64,000 bases of DNA from Silurus meridionalis (Eukaryota; Chordata; Actinopteri; Siluriformes; Siluridae), in contig NC_060890.1 of NCBI RefSeq assembly GCF_014805685.1, positions 22,299,500-22,363,499 of the forward strand, given 5' to 3'. The notes below the pieces were generated by a model. It saw only the letters and a program-made list of their open reading frames with translations. It made no database searches and was not told where the DNA came from. A program made the translations under genes and the position numbers. The number at the start of each line of letters is the position of its first letter. The stretch's first letter is position 1. Positions 43,612 to 54,650 of this stretch are shown here, piece by piece.

Positions 43612-44343
43612 TCAGGTTGCATCTCCTGCATAGCACATAGTCCACCTGTGTGCACCTTCCTCCACTCTATACGCCACCCTATGATCCTCCTTCTTCTTAA
43701 AATACGTGTTCACCACTGCCATTTCCATCCTTTTAGCAAAATCTACCACCATCTGCCCTTCCACATTCCTCTCCTTAAAACCATACCTACCCATCACCTC
43801 CTCATCACCTCTGTTCCCTTCACCTACATGCCCATTAAAGTCTGCCCCAATCACCAATCGTTCTTTCCTAGGTACACCATCTACCACGTCATCTAATTCA
43901 CTCCAGAATCTTTCCTTTTCCTCCATCTCACAGCCAACTTGTGGAGCATAGGCACTGATGACATTTATCATCATCCCTTCAACTTCCACCTTCACGATCA
44001 TCACCCTATCAGAAACTCTCTTCACCTCCACTACACTCTTACTGTACTCTTCCTTCAGAATCACCCCTACACCATTTCTCTTCCCATCCACACCATGATA
44101 AAACAGTTTAAATCCACCTCCAATGTTCCTGGCCTTACTCCCTTTCCACTTGGTCTCCTGAACACACAGCATATCTACCTTTCTCCTCTCCATCATATCA
44201 GCTATCTCTCTCCCTTTACCCGTCATAGTACCAACATTTAAAGTACCAACCCGATCCTCCACTCTCCTGCACTGCTCCTTTTCCTGCCGTCTCTGTAGAC
44301 ATCTTCCTCCTCTCCTTCTCCTCCTTCGCCAACAGTAGCCCAA
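43612..44343 (-). pseudogene. RTE-like LINE endonuclease part
   Basis: A 243-codon frame with APE-type endonuclease motifs in order: VGTLNVGTMTG (metal-binding Asn), CVQETKWKGS (catalytic Glu), NVISAYAPQVG and IGADFNGHVG (Asp and Asn). It loses frame shortly after HRWTM, before the final SDH-type motif. It nicks target DNA in active relatives. A short upstream frame at 44238-44441 may be the start of the open reading frame, separated by a frameshift. Confidence 0.85.
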
Positions 44344-44559
44344 TTTCCACCGGTACCCTGTCGGCTAACGATACCTGTGGCGGTCGTTGTTAACCCGGGC
44401 CTCGACCGATCCGGTATGAAATTCTCCTTTGTGATCCGCATATTTGATTTGGCACATGTTTTACGCTGGATGCCCTTCCTAACGCAACCCTCCCCATTTA
44501 CCCGGGCTTGGGACCGGCACTAAGAGTGCACTGGCTTGTGCCCCCCTAATGGCTGAGTT

Positions 44560-44576
44560 ACTGAATGATTATTAGC
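44560..44576. repeat. Target-site duplication, right of LINE
   Basis: actgaatgattattagc, identical to 41416-41432. Confidence 0.9.
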
Positions 44577-45000
44577 ATCAGTGGAAATTGGTGGTTAAGT
44601 CCACTGACTGAAAAGCAATGGTAATCAGTGAGTGTTCAATGGGAACAACAGTTATAAGAATAGTTATTGATGATTAATTGATTATTGTGAACAATAGAAA
44701 CCAGTGTTTGGTTATTGCAAAAATGATCGGTGTTTGGTTAATGCAAATAATAGTGATCATTAATTGGTTATTGTAAACAGTGGTGATCATTGGTGATTGG
44801 AAACAGAGGTAACTGGTCGTTAAGAACATTGGTAATTGGTGGTTGAAATGCAGTTGGGATCAGTGTTTGGTAGTTGGGAACAAGTGATTGGTTATTGTAA
44901 AATAAAGTGATCAAGTAATGGTTTATTTGAAACAATTATATAGAGTAGTTGGTCATTAGTAACATTAGTGCTCATTGATTTACTAGGAACATCAAATTGC
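44560..45000. repeat. Degenerate minisatellite
   Basis: Repeated units of about 25-32 nt built on tgatcattaattggttattg and taaacaatagtgatc, with much variation. The same unit occurs left of the LINE at about 41335-41432, so one array was split by the LINE insertion. Confidence 0.65.
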
Positions 45001-45930
45001 CCTAATGCAGCTCAAACAAGCGTTATACAGTAAACGAATAATGAGTCCCAGTGATCCTGCTCACTCAACTTGGATAACCATCAGCTGTAATGTGAACTAG
45101 AGATAAGGTAAAAAGAAATTAGCCAAATCGGACTGATATAGACTTCAGACCATTTATAGAGTAGATTGCATGTCAGATTGTAAGCTTGTCTCACGGTCTC
45201 GACTTTTTAATTGTTATTACTTTATTCCTGGTAAGTGGTAACATGGTTTTCAGAGAAATAGATTAGGGTTCACAAAAGCCTTCCAATTGTGTTTGTATTT
45301 GACTTTATTCCAAAGACAAAACCTCAGATCAAAGTGGTAAATTAAGTTGTCAAATCAATAAAATGTATTAATTAGATACCATCCCTAGAAGAGATTTATG
45401 GACTGTCTATTTGGAATATAAGAGAGAAAATGTCTCAGGCTCCATCTCCTCCCCTATCTGACCTTTAAGTTCTCTCAGAATGTGCTCAATTCATATAAGC
45501 CTCATTGTTTGCCTGGACCTTAATAAAAAACTTTGACTCTCCATGCTTTCAATGGATTTACAATAAAGGCCTTGGTGTCTGAACTTAAGAGACTTTCTCT
45601 TTCATAATCCATTAAATCAGTCAGCAGTCATGGCTGAATCATTCCAGTTTCAGCTTCCAAGTTTCACAAGTGTACTTTCTGAGTCACTTTTCACATTTGC
45701 ACTGAGGTTCAAGTGGCTTTTACAACAGAAGTCTCATAGCAGGAAAGTTGTATACTGAGATGTAAGAATGTGATTTAAAATCTTTTCCTAGTTGTGCATG
45801 TCCTTATTTAATTTTGGACACTTTTTAGTTGAGTATGTAATGTGAAGACGTTTTTTGTACATTTACTTCAATAAAGTAGGAGGTCTATGACTTATTATCA
45901 CAGACCCTTATTTATCAAGATGGATAAAAT
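45001..45930. other. No recognised feature
   Basis: AT-rich non-coding sequence. Confidence 0.6.
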
Positions 45931-45935
45931 ATATA

Positions 45936-46465
45936 CAGTACAGACCAAACGTTTGGACACACCTTCTCATTCAAAGAGTTTTCTTTATTTTCATGACTAT
46001 GAAAATTGTGGATTCACACTGAAGGCATCAAAACTATGAATTAACACATGTGGAATTATATATGGAATTATATAATTCCACATGTGGAATTATATAATTA
46101 TATATGGAATTATATACATAACAAAAAAGTGTGAAACAACTGAAAAATGTCATATTCTAGGTTCTTCAAAGTAGCCACCTTTTGCTTTGATTACTGCTTT
46201 GCACACTCTTGGCATTCTCTTGATGAGCTTCAAGAGGTAGTCACCTGAAATGGTTTTCACTTCACAGGTGTGCCCTGTCAGGTTTAATAAGTGTGATTTC
46301 TTGCCTTATAAATGGGGTTGGGACCATCAGTTGTGTTGTGCAGAAGTCCGGTGAATACACAGCTGATAGTCCTACTGAATAGACTGTTAGAATTTGTATT
46401 ATGGCAAGAAAAAAGCAGCTAAGTACAGAAAAACGAGTGGAGGTGGATATTTTAAAGGCAGACTA
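45936..46465 (+). mobile_element. Tc1-like 5' end fragment
   Basis: Starts after TATA with cagtacagaccaaacgtttg, a common Tc1 terminal repeat of fishes. It contains a duplicated ggaattatat stretch (46050-46115), then tagccaccttttgctttgat. At 46401 a start codon opens MARKKQLSTEKRVEVDILKA, a plausible transposase N-terminus that ends at a stop after a few codons. The rest of the element is missing. Confidence 0.75.
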
Positions 46466-46935
<470 letters not shown>

Positions 46936-47413
46936 AAAACCCAAAAAACACTATACGAAATCGATTTAAATGAGTAAATAACACTATTTCACTCCATTCA
47001 TAATAAAAATAGTTTTAAAGCATTTTTTAGACAATATATATATAAAAACCTTTGTACATATTCGTGCGCTGCAGTGGCTGAGCTGTATTACTGGAAGATT
47101 TAGTACATGCATTTATTATGCTTTTTTTTTTCTCTCTCCCATGAGATGTATTAAGCAGTGCCATGGTTTTATTTATAAGTTTGGTTGGAATTAAATGAAC
47201 ATGCACATGCAAGAAAACCTTTTTAAACCAGAAAGGTTTGATATTCATAAACATTTACACTCAGCTCTAATGAAAAAGACACAGTGTTATTTCAATGTAA
47301 AGTGCACATTGAACACTTGTAGCTGTTAAATCAAACATGATTTAATTAAATTTAAGCTCCACATTTGACTTTTAAGATTTAAAAAAAGTCATTTTAAATT
47401 GGTCTTCTGACAG

Positions 47414-47465
47414 ATCAGTGTTCCTGGGATAGACTCTCGGATTCAGCATGACCTTTCAAACAAAA
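47414..47465 (+). CDS. Weak candidate coding exon, gene unknown
   Basis: A 52-nt block between acceptor ttggtcttctgacag and donor gtatgt. It reads ISVPGIDSRIQHDLSNK with one base left over. The splice sites are reasonable and the residues plausible, but the block is short and no partner is proven. A second acceptor-like site at 48068 (tctctccatcccacag) opens a GC-rich stretch that could be a terminal exon, but its frame is ambiguous. Confidence 0.22.
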
Positions 47466-47500
47466 GTATGTTTTTAATTATTTATTTGCCCAGTCTCTAT

Positions 47501-47501
<1 letters not shown>

Positions 47502-47540
<39 letters not shown>

Positions 47541-47544
47541 ATAG
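47502..47544. repeat. (AAAT)n microsatellite
   Basis: Ten tandem AAAT units. A second run lies at 47648-47682. Confidence 0.95.
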
Positions 47545-47647
47545 CATTAGAAAACAGAAAAAAAAGCACATCAAATGTCAGCACAACAATAATTTTTTTT
47601 ATATTTATATTTTAAAAGGTTCACAGTAATGCCTTCATACAGATTTA

Positions 47648-47682
<35 letters not shown>
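47648..47682. repeat. (AAAT)n microsatellite
   Basis: About nine AAAT units, 100 bp downstream of a similar tract. Confidence 0.95.
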
Positions 47683-49050
47683 AGTGCCACCAATCTGGTC
47701 CAAAACTAAAGTAATGATGCATGGAGTACAGTTAATGTCTTTTTATCTATTATTTTATGACTTTATTTTATATAGTTTTAAATTTTTTTTTAAAGCACCA
47801 GCACACCATGACAAATACCTTGTACATGCAACTCTTGATACTTGGCAATAAAGATTCTGAAGTCTTGACTAATAAAATGTGACATGTTTTTAATTTGTTT
47901 ACTTTATAATATTGCTAATGTATCCTTAAATTCTGTAGAATTGCAAAGAATAAATCAAGCAGCTTTTTAAATAATACAAATGTAGATCAAAAAAAGAAGA
48001 TGGCTCTTTGTTCATTTAGTCCTGTCTACAGTCTCCCTCCTTCTCTCTGCTATCTCTCCATCCCACAGCAGCACATTCCAGACTTGCACTGCCTCTGCTC
48101 TCGGGTCACGTGTTCCTCGCATCAAAGCCTCTCGCCACTTCATGATCTGATGTGCTGAAAGATACGTAGTAAGTCCTCGCTCAAAACACAGTCAACACAA
48201 GTGATGTGTTTTACATAGAGATGTGCACGTGTGGGATTTCTTTTCCCTGCAAAACATATAATGACAAGATCACAAATAGTTGGCCTTTGGCCTTTGCTCT
48301 CAAGCTCGTTTTTTTTTTCTGGAATCCTCGCTGCAGTCTTTACATATCCGCAGTATATCTTTAACAAAGCTTGAAATTGAGCTTGATATACTATACAGAG
48401 AACCTCTAAATTAGGATCTGACAGTGATGTTGATATGCATTACTTAGTTAGCATGTAAGATTGAAATGTCAGAAGATTCTATGTGTTTGCTAAACATTTG
48501 TTATTGACAAAAACCTGAGCAGAAAAGCCTATTGTTCAAAAGCAGCATCATGAAGTCCATGCCCCTTTTAGCTTCCCTGCTGTTCCATGTTTGTCTTGTC
48601 TTTCATTGTTTTATACTAGCTCATTGGCTTGAGATAAGAAGGTGCGTGCATCTACTTTTCTCCACATAGGTGTTTTGATTGTCTAGACACCCTAGGTTAG
48701 ATAAAAGGTGCCTTCCCTTGTACTTTTGCTAGCTTAGCCTAGTGTAGTCAGCTGCTATTTGTTTTGCAGTTTGTTATCTAAGTAAAATACAGCCTAAAGT
48801 ACTCCTTTATGTTGTTAATTCCTTTGACACTGTCCAGGTTCTCCTACCTCTGTGGGCCTAGGTTCAACTGTCCACGTTGGAGTGTTGTGTGTGTGTTTTC
48901 CCAGTCTTTTTCAGTCATGCTTTTTGTACCGCTGAACATTAAAAGCATGCTCCAATTTCCTGTCCTTTTTTTCACCATTCTTTTTGCCAGACAACATGAA
49001 ATTGCTATTGTTCTTGCAGTTCCTCTAGGCCTTATCCTTCATGGGAATGT
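47683..49050. other. No firm feature
   Basis: Non-coding apart from the ambiguous exon-like stretch near 48069-48150. Confidence 0.5.
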
Positions 49051-49059
49051 AACAGTATA

Positions 49060-49529
49060 CAGATGGTTCCAGAGTTACGATGGTTTGACTTACGATTTTT
49101 TGATGACGATAGCAATACGACAATATTGTAAAAATATATAAAATTTCATGCAACAGGCACAGGCAGCAGTGTACGATGTACAATACGTTGGACACACAGC
49201 TGGGATTAGCGTATCTTTCACCCTGTGAGATGCCCCACTCTCGCTAGCGGTCGACGGAGTAAAGTTGTCTCAGTGTTAGTGTGTATATTTTTTACTGTTT
49301 AAAATGGTTTCAAGCAGCAATTTTTGTTATAAAAGCATGTCCTAAAAGTGCCCAAGAAGTGAAAAAAAAAAAGAGGAAAGCAATCAGTTTGGATCAGAAA
49401 ATGAAAATTATAAATCAGCATGAAGCAGGAAAGGTTGTGACAGTCATAGCACCATCTTCGACTTACAATATTAAAGACTTACAATGGGGTCATCGTAACA
49501 TATTTCCATCGTAAGGAGAGGACTACCTG
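49060..49529 (+). mobile_element. Internally deleted pogo/Tigger-like element
   Basis: Ends are cagatggttccagagttacg on the left and, in complement, ccatcgtaaggagaggacta on the right, with TA flanks at 49058-49059 and 49530-49531. At 49281-49514 the frame reads KKKRKAISLDQKMKIINQHE followed by AGKVVTVIA, the N-terminal helix-turn-helix of pogo/Tigger transposases. The frame then runs straight into the terminal repeat, so the rest of the transposase is deleted. Confidence 0.75.
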
Positions 49530-49531
49530 TA

Positions 49532-50385
49532 ATTAGTAACTCAGAAAACAAATTATAGGATGAATCTGTTTGCGAAAATAAAAAGAACAACAATAGAAAG
49601 GAACAAAGTTGAGTGGTACCGTAATTGAGATAGAGGTAAAGCAGCATATGGATAGATATTTCATGTATTATCTATAGGCACAAAGTCAAGGAAATAACAA
49701 ATACAAATTGAATTATCTGATTGATAATTAAATTGCTAATGCAGGCAGTTAGCAATGAGAGACACACCTACTCATGACACTATTTTTACTTAGTTGGTAA
49801 AGTCAACTAAGACGTATAAAAAAAGACTAACTAGACTGTATAAATCTGAATTACTCATGTGAAAACCTATAGCATAAGGGTTTTGAGTATACTGAGAAAG
49901 GAATTAACGTTTTTCCACTTTTGAAAGTTTTTTGACAGTTACATTTGCCAGTGAGGAGGGATATAACTTCAACACATGGCTGTATTCACCACCTCTGTGG
50001 TGTCAGTGGTTTTCTCCAGCAACGTATCCATGCTAACCTTTTGTCAAACTTCATTGTGGCTAGGAACACTTAGACGAAAGTATTGTGGAATCGTTTACAT
50101 GATTTCATTGAAATGTCAGGGTGTGACTGACCCAAAATAAAGTTAGCTAATGGCCTCAAATGACTCATAGAAAATTGGACTGTTTTCATGTTTTAGCATA
50201 AAAAGGTCTCTAAGCAGTAAACACATTAAACCCTATTCCCATTGCATAGTACAGGTACAAAGCAACAAAATACACTTTAGCATCTACCGGAAGCGTAAAA
50301 AGCAGCATTGGGCAAATTAACAAAGTGCAGCTTAATATTACAGCAAATAAATCCAATGACTTAATAATCACCTCATGGTCTGTTT
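49532..50385. other. No recognised feature
   Basis: AT-rich non-coding sequence. Confidence 0.6.
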
Positions 50386-50389
50386 ACTC

Positions 50390-50730
50390 CTTTACCATCT
50401 GGAAAATGCTACAGCCATCACACTAGCAGAAGCAGGAACAGTTTCTTCCCATCAGGCGTCGGCCTACTGAACTCAGACGCTGAATTATACACAATCATCA
50501 TGACACCATCACATTATTAATGTTATTTGCACTACAATTTTCCTTGAGAGGTATCTCGTTTTCTATTTGCTTCTTTACATTTACATTTCGCTTTATTGCC
50601 ACTACTTGTATAATTGCCTATTGGTCACTGGACATTTAATTTTTTACCTAATTTCTCTGAAAAAATGCTAGATTTGCAATGACCTGGTCTCTACTCACTA
50701 CCTTATATGCACTTTTTGTAATATACATAA
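50390..50730 (+). mobile_element. Decayed LINE 3' region
   Basis: gaacagtttcttcccatcag with the preceding ctacagccatcacactagca resembles the end of a fish LINE reverse transcriptase (N-S-F-FP). The downstream tgttatttgcactacaattt and attggtcactggacatttaa resemble its 3' untranslated region. Degraded. Confidence 0.4.
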
Positions 50731-50751
50731 TAATAATCATAATATATACTG

Positions 50752-50754
<3 letters not shown>

Positions 50755-50784
<30 letters not shown>

Positions 50785-50787
50785 CTG

Positions 50788-50838
<51 letters not shown>
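50755..50838. repeat. (TA)n microsatellite, interrupted
   Basis: Two TA tracts separated by tactgtataata. Confidence 0.95.
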
Positions 50839-50843
<5 letters not shown>

Positions 50844-51211
50844 CTGTATAATATATATTAAAAGTTGTGTAACGATACACAATTTATTTGTACAGGGCTT
50901 TCAATTCTTACTTACGTAATATACTTACGTGTAGTGAATTCAATCCTTTTTACGTGCGGGACATAGACTCAAATCTGAGTTCCCTCAAGAGCCATTTAGT
51001 GAAATGAAAGTGTATTGCATTTATTTGATTTATTCAATTTTATTAAAAATTGAAAAATATTGTTCACAAATTTTAATAATGAACTGCATTAATAATAATA
51101 AAAAAAGACAAGTAATCTTATGTTTTGCATTTTTTCCTCTACTGTACCAAAATTTGGTATTTTATATATATATATATTTTTATTTTTTTTTTTGGTATTA
51201 TTATATATTAA

Positions 51212-51312
51212 CAAAAATCCTTTTGTGCAATGGAAAGTTTCCATGGATGTTAAGTGTTTGTGTAAAACCATTAACATCCATGGATCCTTTCCATTGCACA
51301 AAAGGTTTTTTG
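51212..51312. repeat. Near-perfect hairpin
   Basis: The arms 51212-51253 and 51271-51312 are each 42 nt and complementary at all but three positions (caaaaatccttttgtgcaat against its reverse). The loop is 17 nt (gtgtttgtgtaaaacca). No coding role. It could be a MITE fold-back or a hairpin RNA precursor; nothing distinguishes these here. Confidence 0.85.
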
Positions 51313-52189
51313 TAGGGGAAATGATTCATCAAACTGAATCTCAAATGCTAATCATATACTGTATGACCCCATATGAAGCAGTCGGCCAAAAAAGATGAGG
51401 AAAAAAAAAAAATGGTGCATGACTGTTGTTATTAGTTGATGATTTTAATAATTTAATATAAGGTTCTTTGGGGGACCAAAGATGTTCTTCTTTGGAACAG
51501 AATTTGATTATTTCTGGCACCTGTACTTTAGAAATGAGCTCAGCACCATATCACTCTCTATCCCCTATACAACCCAGCATCATCCTGAAGGAAAATCCAG
51601 CACATAAGTAAGCTAACTCTAACAATGTGCAGGTGTAAGCCATTCCTCATTAACCGCTCATTAACACGCTGAGGTGTGGAAAGCTAATACTCACAGCTAT
51701 TATGTCTAATACATCACAGCTCATTTACCACAAAACCAAATGGTGCTTACTGATTTCAATTTCAGTTCAGTTTTTTTGCTCTTTTGTTCTCTGAGCATAG
51801 TTTTTCTTCCCTGTCCTCAAGCATGTACCACCCTGCACATGTTCTCTATACACGCAATCTACAATTCTTTTAAATCTTACAGTAAAGTCATTTTTGTTTT
51901 CCCTGATGAACTGCAAAACCACACCCTGCTGAAAGGTTTTTGTCCTGCTGGCACCATTAGCATGAGTACAGAGAAAAGCAGACAGCAAATTATGTTAAGA
52001 TGCCAAACCCACTGTAAGAATTGTGCTAAAATATGTTTTCAGATTATTAATGGTATAAGACAAGCGTATATTAGCTTACATGTAAATTTAAAATTCCTTC
52101 TTGAGTGAAGTAAAATGAAGTAGTTTTTACTAATTAGCTCTAGTTTGGAATGTTGGAAGCAGTATTTAGTCCTTACTCCAGTCCTTACT

Positions 52190-52390
52190 AGATCTAGAAA
52201 ATATGACCACATCACTCCTGTTTTAATCAGTCTACACTGCTCCCAATCAAATCTTGCATATAAAATACTACCACTGACATAGAAAGCACTTAGTAGTTTC
52301 TTGCCACAGTATCTGAGTGAACTTCTGTACCATTATGATCCCCTATCAAAAGGAACAGACTTTTTGTTGATAACTCAAAACATTAAGACT
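52190..52390 (+). mobile_element. Decayed L2/Rex1-like LINE C-terminal fragment
   Basis: Translation across lesions gives HITPVLISLHCSQSNLAYKI, then SSFLPQYLSELLYHYDPL, the pattern H-[IT]-PVL-SLHWLP---R--YK-L-L--AL---P-YL-ELL typical of these elements. Several stops and indels. Confidence 0.6.
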
Positions 52391-52706
52391 AAGCAGGGGG
52401 CAGATCTTTCTCAACAAAAAAAAACCTCAGCAGATCTGGAGGGATCATGGATTTAGAGTGTTTGGTGAACTGGGATATTTGTAGGCTGTCGTCCTCGCAC
52501 TATCACACGTTTACTCAGGTTTGTTGACAGAGGTGTGGTGGGTCGTTTCTTATCCCAGAGATCCCTATGTCTGTGTCATCTTCTCTCTCTCCATTTAAGT
52601 TATGCTGCCATAGCGAGCCTTGCCGGAGTCCCCAACTGCACAGTGTCCTTAACTTTCATACAACAATAAGGACACAAAATAACCCATATCCTTTTCTTCC
52701 TGTCAC

Positions 52707-52708
<2 letters not shown>

Positions 52709-52744
<36 letters not shown>
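52709..52744. repeat. (CT)n microsatellite
   Basis: About 18 CT units. Confidence 0.95.
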
Positions 52745-52745
<1 letters not shown>

Positions 52746-53032
52746 GTATTTCTTATTCTAAGATTACATTTAACCAAATCTAAGATCATTCAACCTATTT
52801 CTGGACATTATTACTCATAATGTATGTGGTTTTCTTATTATATTCTAATTATTACTGAGCAAAATCATCTGCCAAACAAAAAACTATGACATGCCTGACA
52901 CATTTCAGTACAAATTGTTCCTAATTGGTTAAATCATTTAAAATTAGGTTTATTCTATTTGTATAATGCAAACAAAACTAAATAATTTGACTATATTTAA
53001 GATTTGTCTACTTGCTAACATCATGCCATGTA

Positions 53033-53252
53033 CAGTGCCCTCCACAATTATTGGCACCCCTGTTTAAGATGTGGTCGTGGACTTCTAAAAATTCTCCTTT
53101 TTTTTAAAACAACATAGAACCCAAATGCAAAAAAAGAGAAAAATCCAACCTTTCATTTAAGTACATAACTTTGGTGGTAAAAAAAATCATACATTTAGAA
53201 AAAAAAAAAACCTTGAAATCATGTGTCCCACAATTATTGGCACCCCTAACAA
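53033..53252 (+). repeat. Left terminal inverted repeat of Tc1 element
   Basis: Outer and inner copies of acaattattggcacccct with an A/T-rich spacer between. Complement lies at 54438-54648. Confidence 0.92.
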
Positions 53253-53419
53253 TTCCTCTGAAAAATTTAATTTTTTTTTTTTTTATATATATTTTTCTGT
53301 AGTTGCTAAGGTTGGTCAGGGTATCTAGGGACTTTTAATTAGTAATTCATGATTTCCTGTTTCCTGGGGTATAAATATGACATGACACAGAGGCCTAATT
53401 CTCTTACCCATTTGTCAAC

Positions 53420-54432
53420 ATGGCAAAGACAAGAGAACACACCATTCAAGTAAGGCAGATGTGTGTCGACCTTCATAAGTCAGGCAATGGCTACAAGAAA
53501 ATAGCCACTCGCCTTAACTTGCCGGTATCTACAGTCAGAGGAATCATTAAGAAGTTTAAAACAACTGGAACAGTGACAAACAAGGCTGGAAGAGGTCCCA
53601 AGTTTATCTTGCCACAACGCACAGTGAGGAGGATGGTAAGAGAAGTAAAAAAATTTCCCAAGCTCACCGTCACAGAATTGCATCAAAGAGTGGCATCTTG
53701 GGGTCACAGAGTCTCCAAAACAACCATCAGACGCCTCTACATGCCAACAAGCTGTTTGGGAGGCATGCAAGGAAAAAGCCTTTTCTCACTAACACTCACA
53801 AACGTAAACGTCTGGAGTTTGCTAAGCGGTACTGGGACTTCAACTGGGATTGTGTGCTTTGGTCAGATGAGACTAAGATTGAGCTTTTTGGCAACAAACA
53901 CTCTAAGTGGGTCTGGCGTAAAACAAAAGATGAGTATGCCGAAAAGCACCTCATGCCCACCGTGAAGTATGGTGGAGGATCTGTGATGCTGTGGGCCTGT
54001 TTCTCTTCCAAAGGCCCTGGGAACCTTGTTAGGGTGCATGGCATTATGAACGCTTTGAAGTACCAGGATATTTTAAATAAAAACCTGATGGCCTCTGCCA
54101 GAAAGCTGAAGATGGGTCGTCATTGGGTCTTTCAGCAGGATAATGATCCAAAACATGTGGCAAAATCTACACAAAAGTGGTTCAGCAGTCACAAACTCAA
54201 GGTCCTCCCATGGCCATCTCAGTCCCCAGACCTCAACCCAATCGAAAACCTGTGGGGCGAGCTAAAGAGAAGAGTGCATAAGAGAGGACCCAGGACACTG
54301 GATGATCTAGAAAGATTGTGCAAAGAAGAATGGTCAAAAATCCCTCTCTCTGTGTTCTCCAATCTTGTGAAATGTTATAGGAGGAGATTAAGTGCTGTCT
54401 TGTTGTCAAAAGGAGGTTGTACAAAGTATTAA
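53420..54432 (+). pseudogene. Tc1 transposase, one frameshift
   Basis: The gene starts at ATG 53420 with MAKTREHTIQVRQMCVDLHK and a paired DNA-binding head (NLPVSTVRGIIKKFKTTGTV, GRGPKF). The frame is lost around 53731-53742 by what looks like a one-base deletion (RRL then YMP), then continues in the next frame to TAA 54430-54432. Catalytic residues are visible: SDETKIELFG (first Asp near VLWSDE), QQDNDPKH (second Asp) and NPIENLW (Glu), with 34 residues between the second Asp and the Glu (DD34E). The expected length without the lesion is about 337 residues. It catalyses cut-and-paste transposition at TA in related elements. Confidence 0.95.
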
Positions 54433-54437
54433 CATCA

Positions 54438-54648
54438 GGGGTGCCAATAATTGTGGCACACATGATTTCAAGGTTTTTTTTTTTTTTTCTAAATGTGTGA
54501 TTTTTTTACCACCAAAGTAATGTACTTAAATAAAAGGTTGGATTTTCTCTTTTTGCATTTGGGTTCTATGTTGTTTTAAAAAAGGAGAATTTTTTGAAGT
54601 CCACGACCACATCTTAAACAGGGGTGCCAATAATTGTGGAGGGCACTG
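54438..54648 (-). repeat. Right terminal inverted repeat of Tc1 element
   Basis: Complement of the left repeat, with inner (54438-54457) and outer (54620-54648) aggggtgccaataattgtgg motifs. Confidence 0.92.
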
Positions 54649-54650
54649 TA

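Larger units (their letters stand above)
41433..44559 (-). mobile_element. Full-length RTE-like LINE with 17-bp target duplication
   Basis: A 3127-bp element on the minus strand. Its 5' end lies at 44559 and its 3' end (gatccgctgtggcgacccc-like text, then GAA repeats) at 41433. It is flanked by the exact duplication actgaatgattattagc at 41416-41432 and 44560-44576. The order is an APE-type endonuclease (43612-44343), a linker, a reverse transcriptase with FADD box (about 42165-43030) and a C-terminal segment (41460-42062). Several frameshifts inactivate it. The length and the endonuclease-RT layout fit the RTE clade. Confidence 0.9.
53033..54648 (+). mobile_element. Nearly intact Tc1-type transposon
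   Basis: A 1616-bp element with long terminal inverted repeats of about 220 bp that start cagtgccctccacaattatt and end with the exact complement. It is flanked by TA at 53031-53032 and 54649-54650. Each terminal repeat carries an outer and an inner copy of ccacaattattggcacccct (left: outer near 53043, inner near 53230; right: inner near 54438, outer near 54620), the IR/DR layout of the Tc1 group. It encloses one transposase gene. Confidence 0.97.

Noticed and set aside
43648..44241. Plus-strand open frames over the LINE
   Set aside because: They are antisense shadows of the minus-strand endonuclease region.
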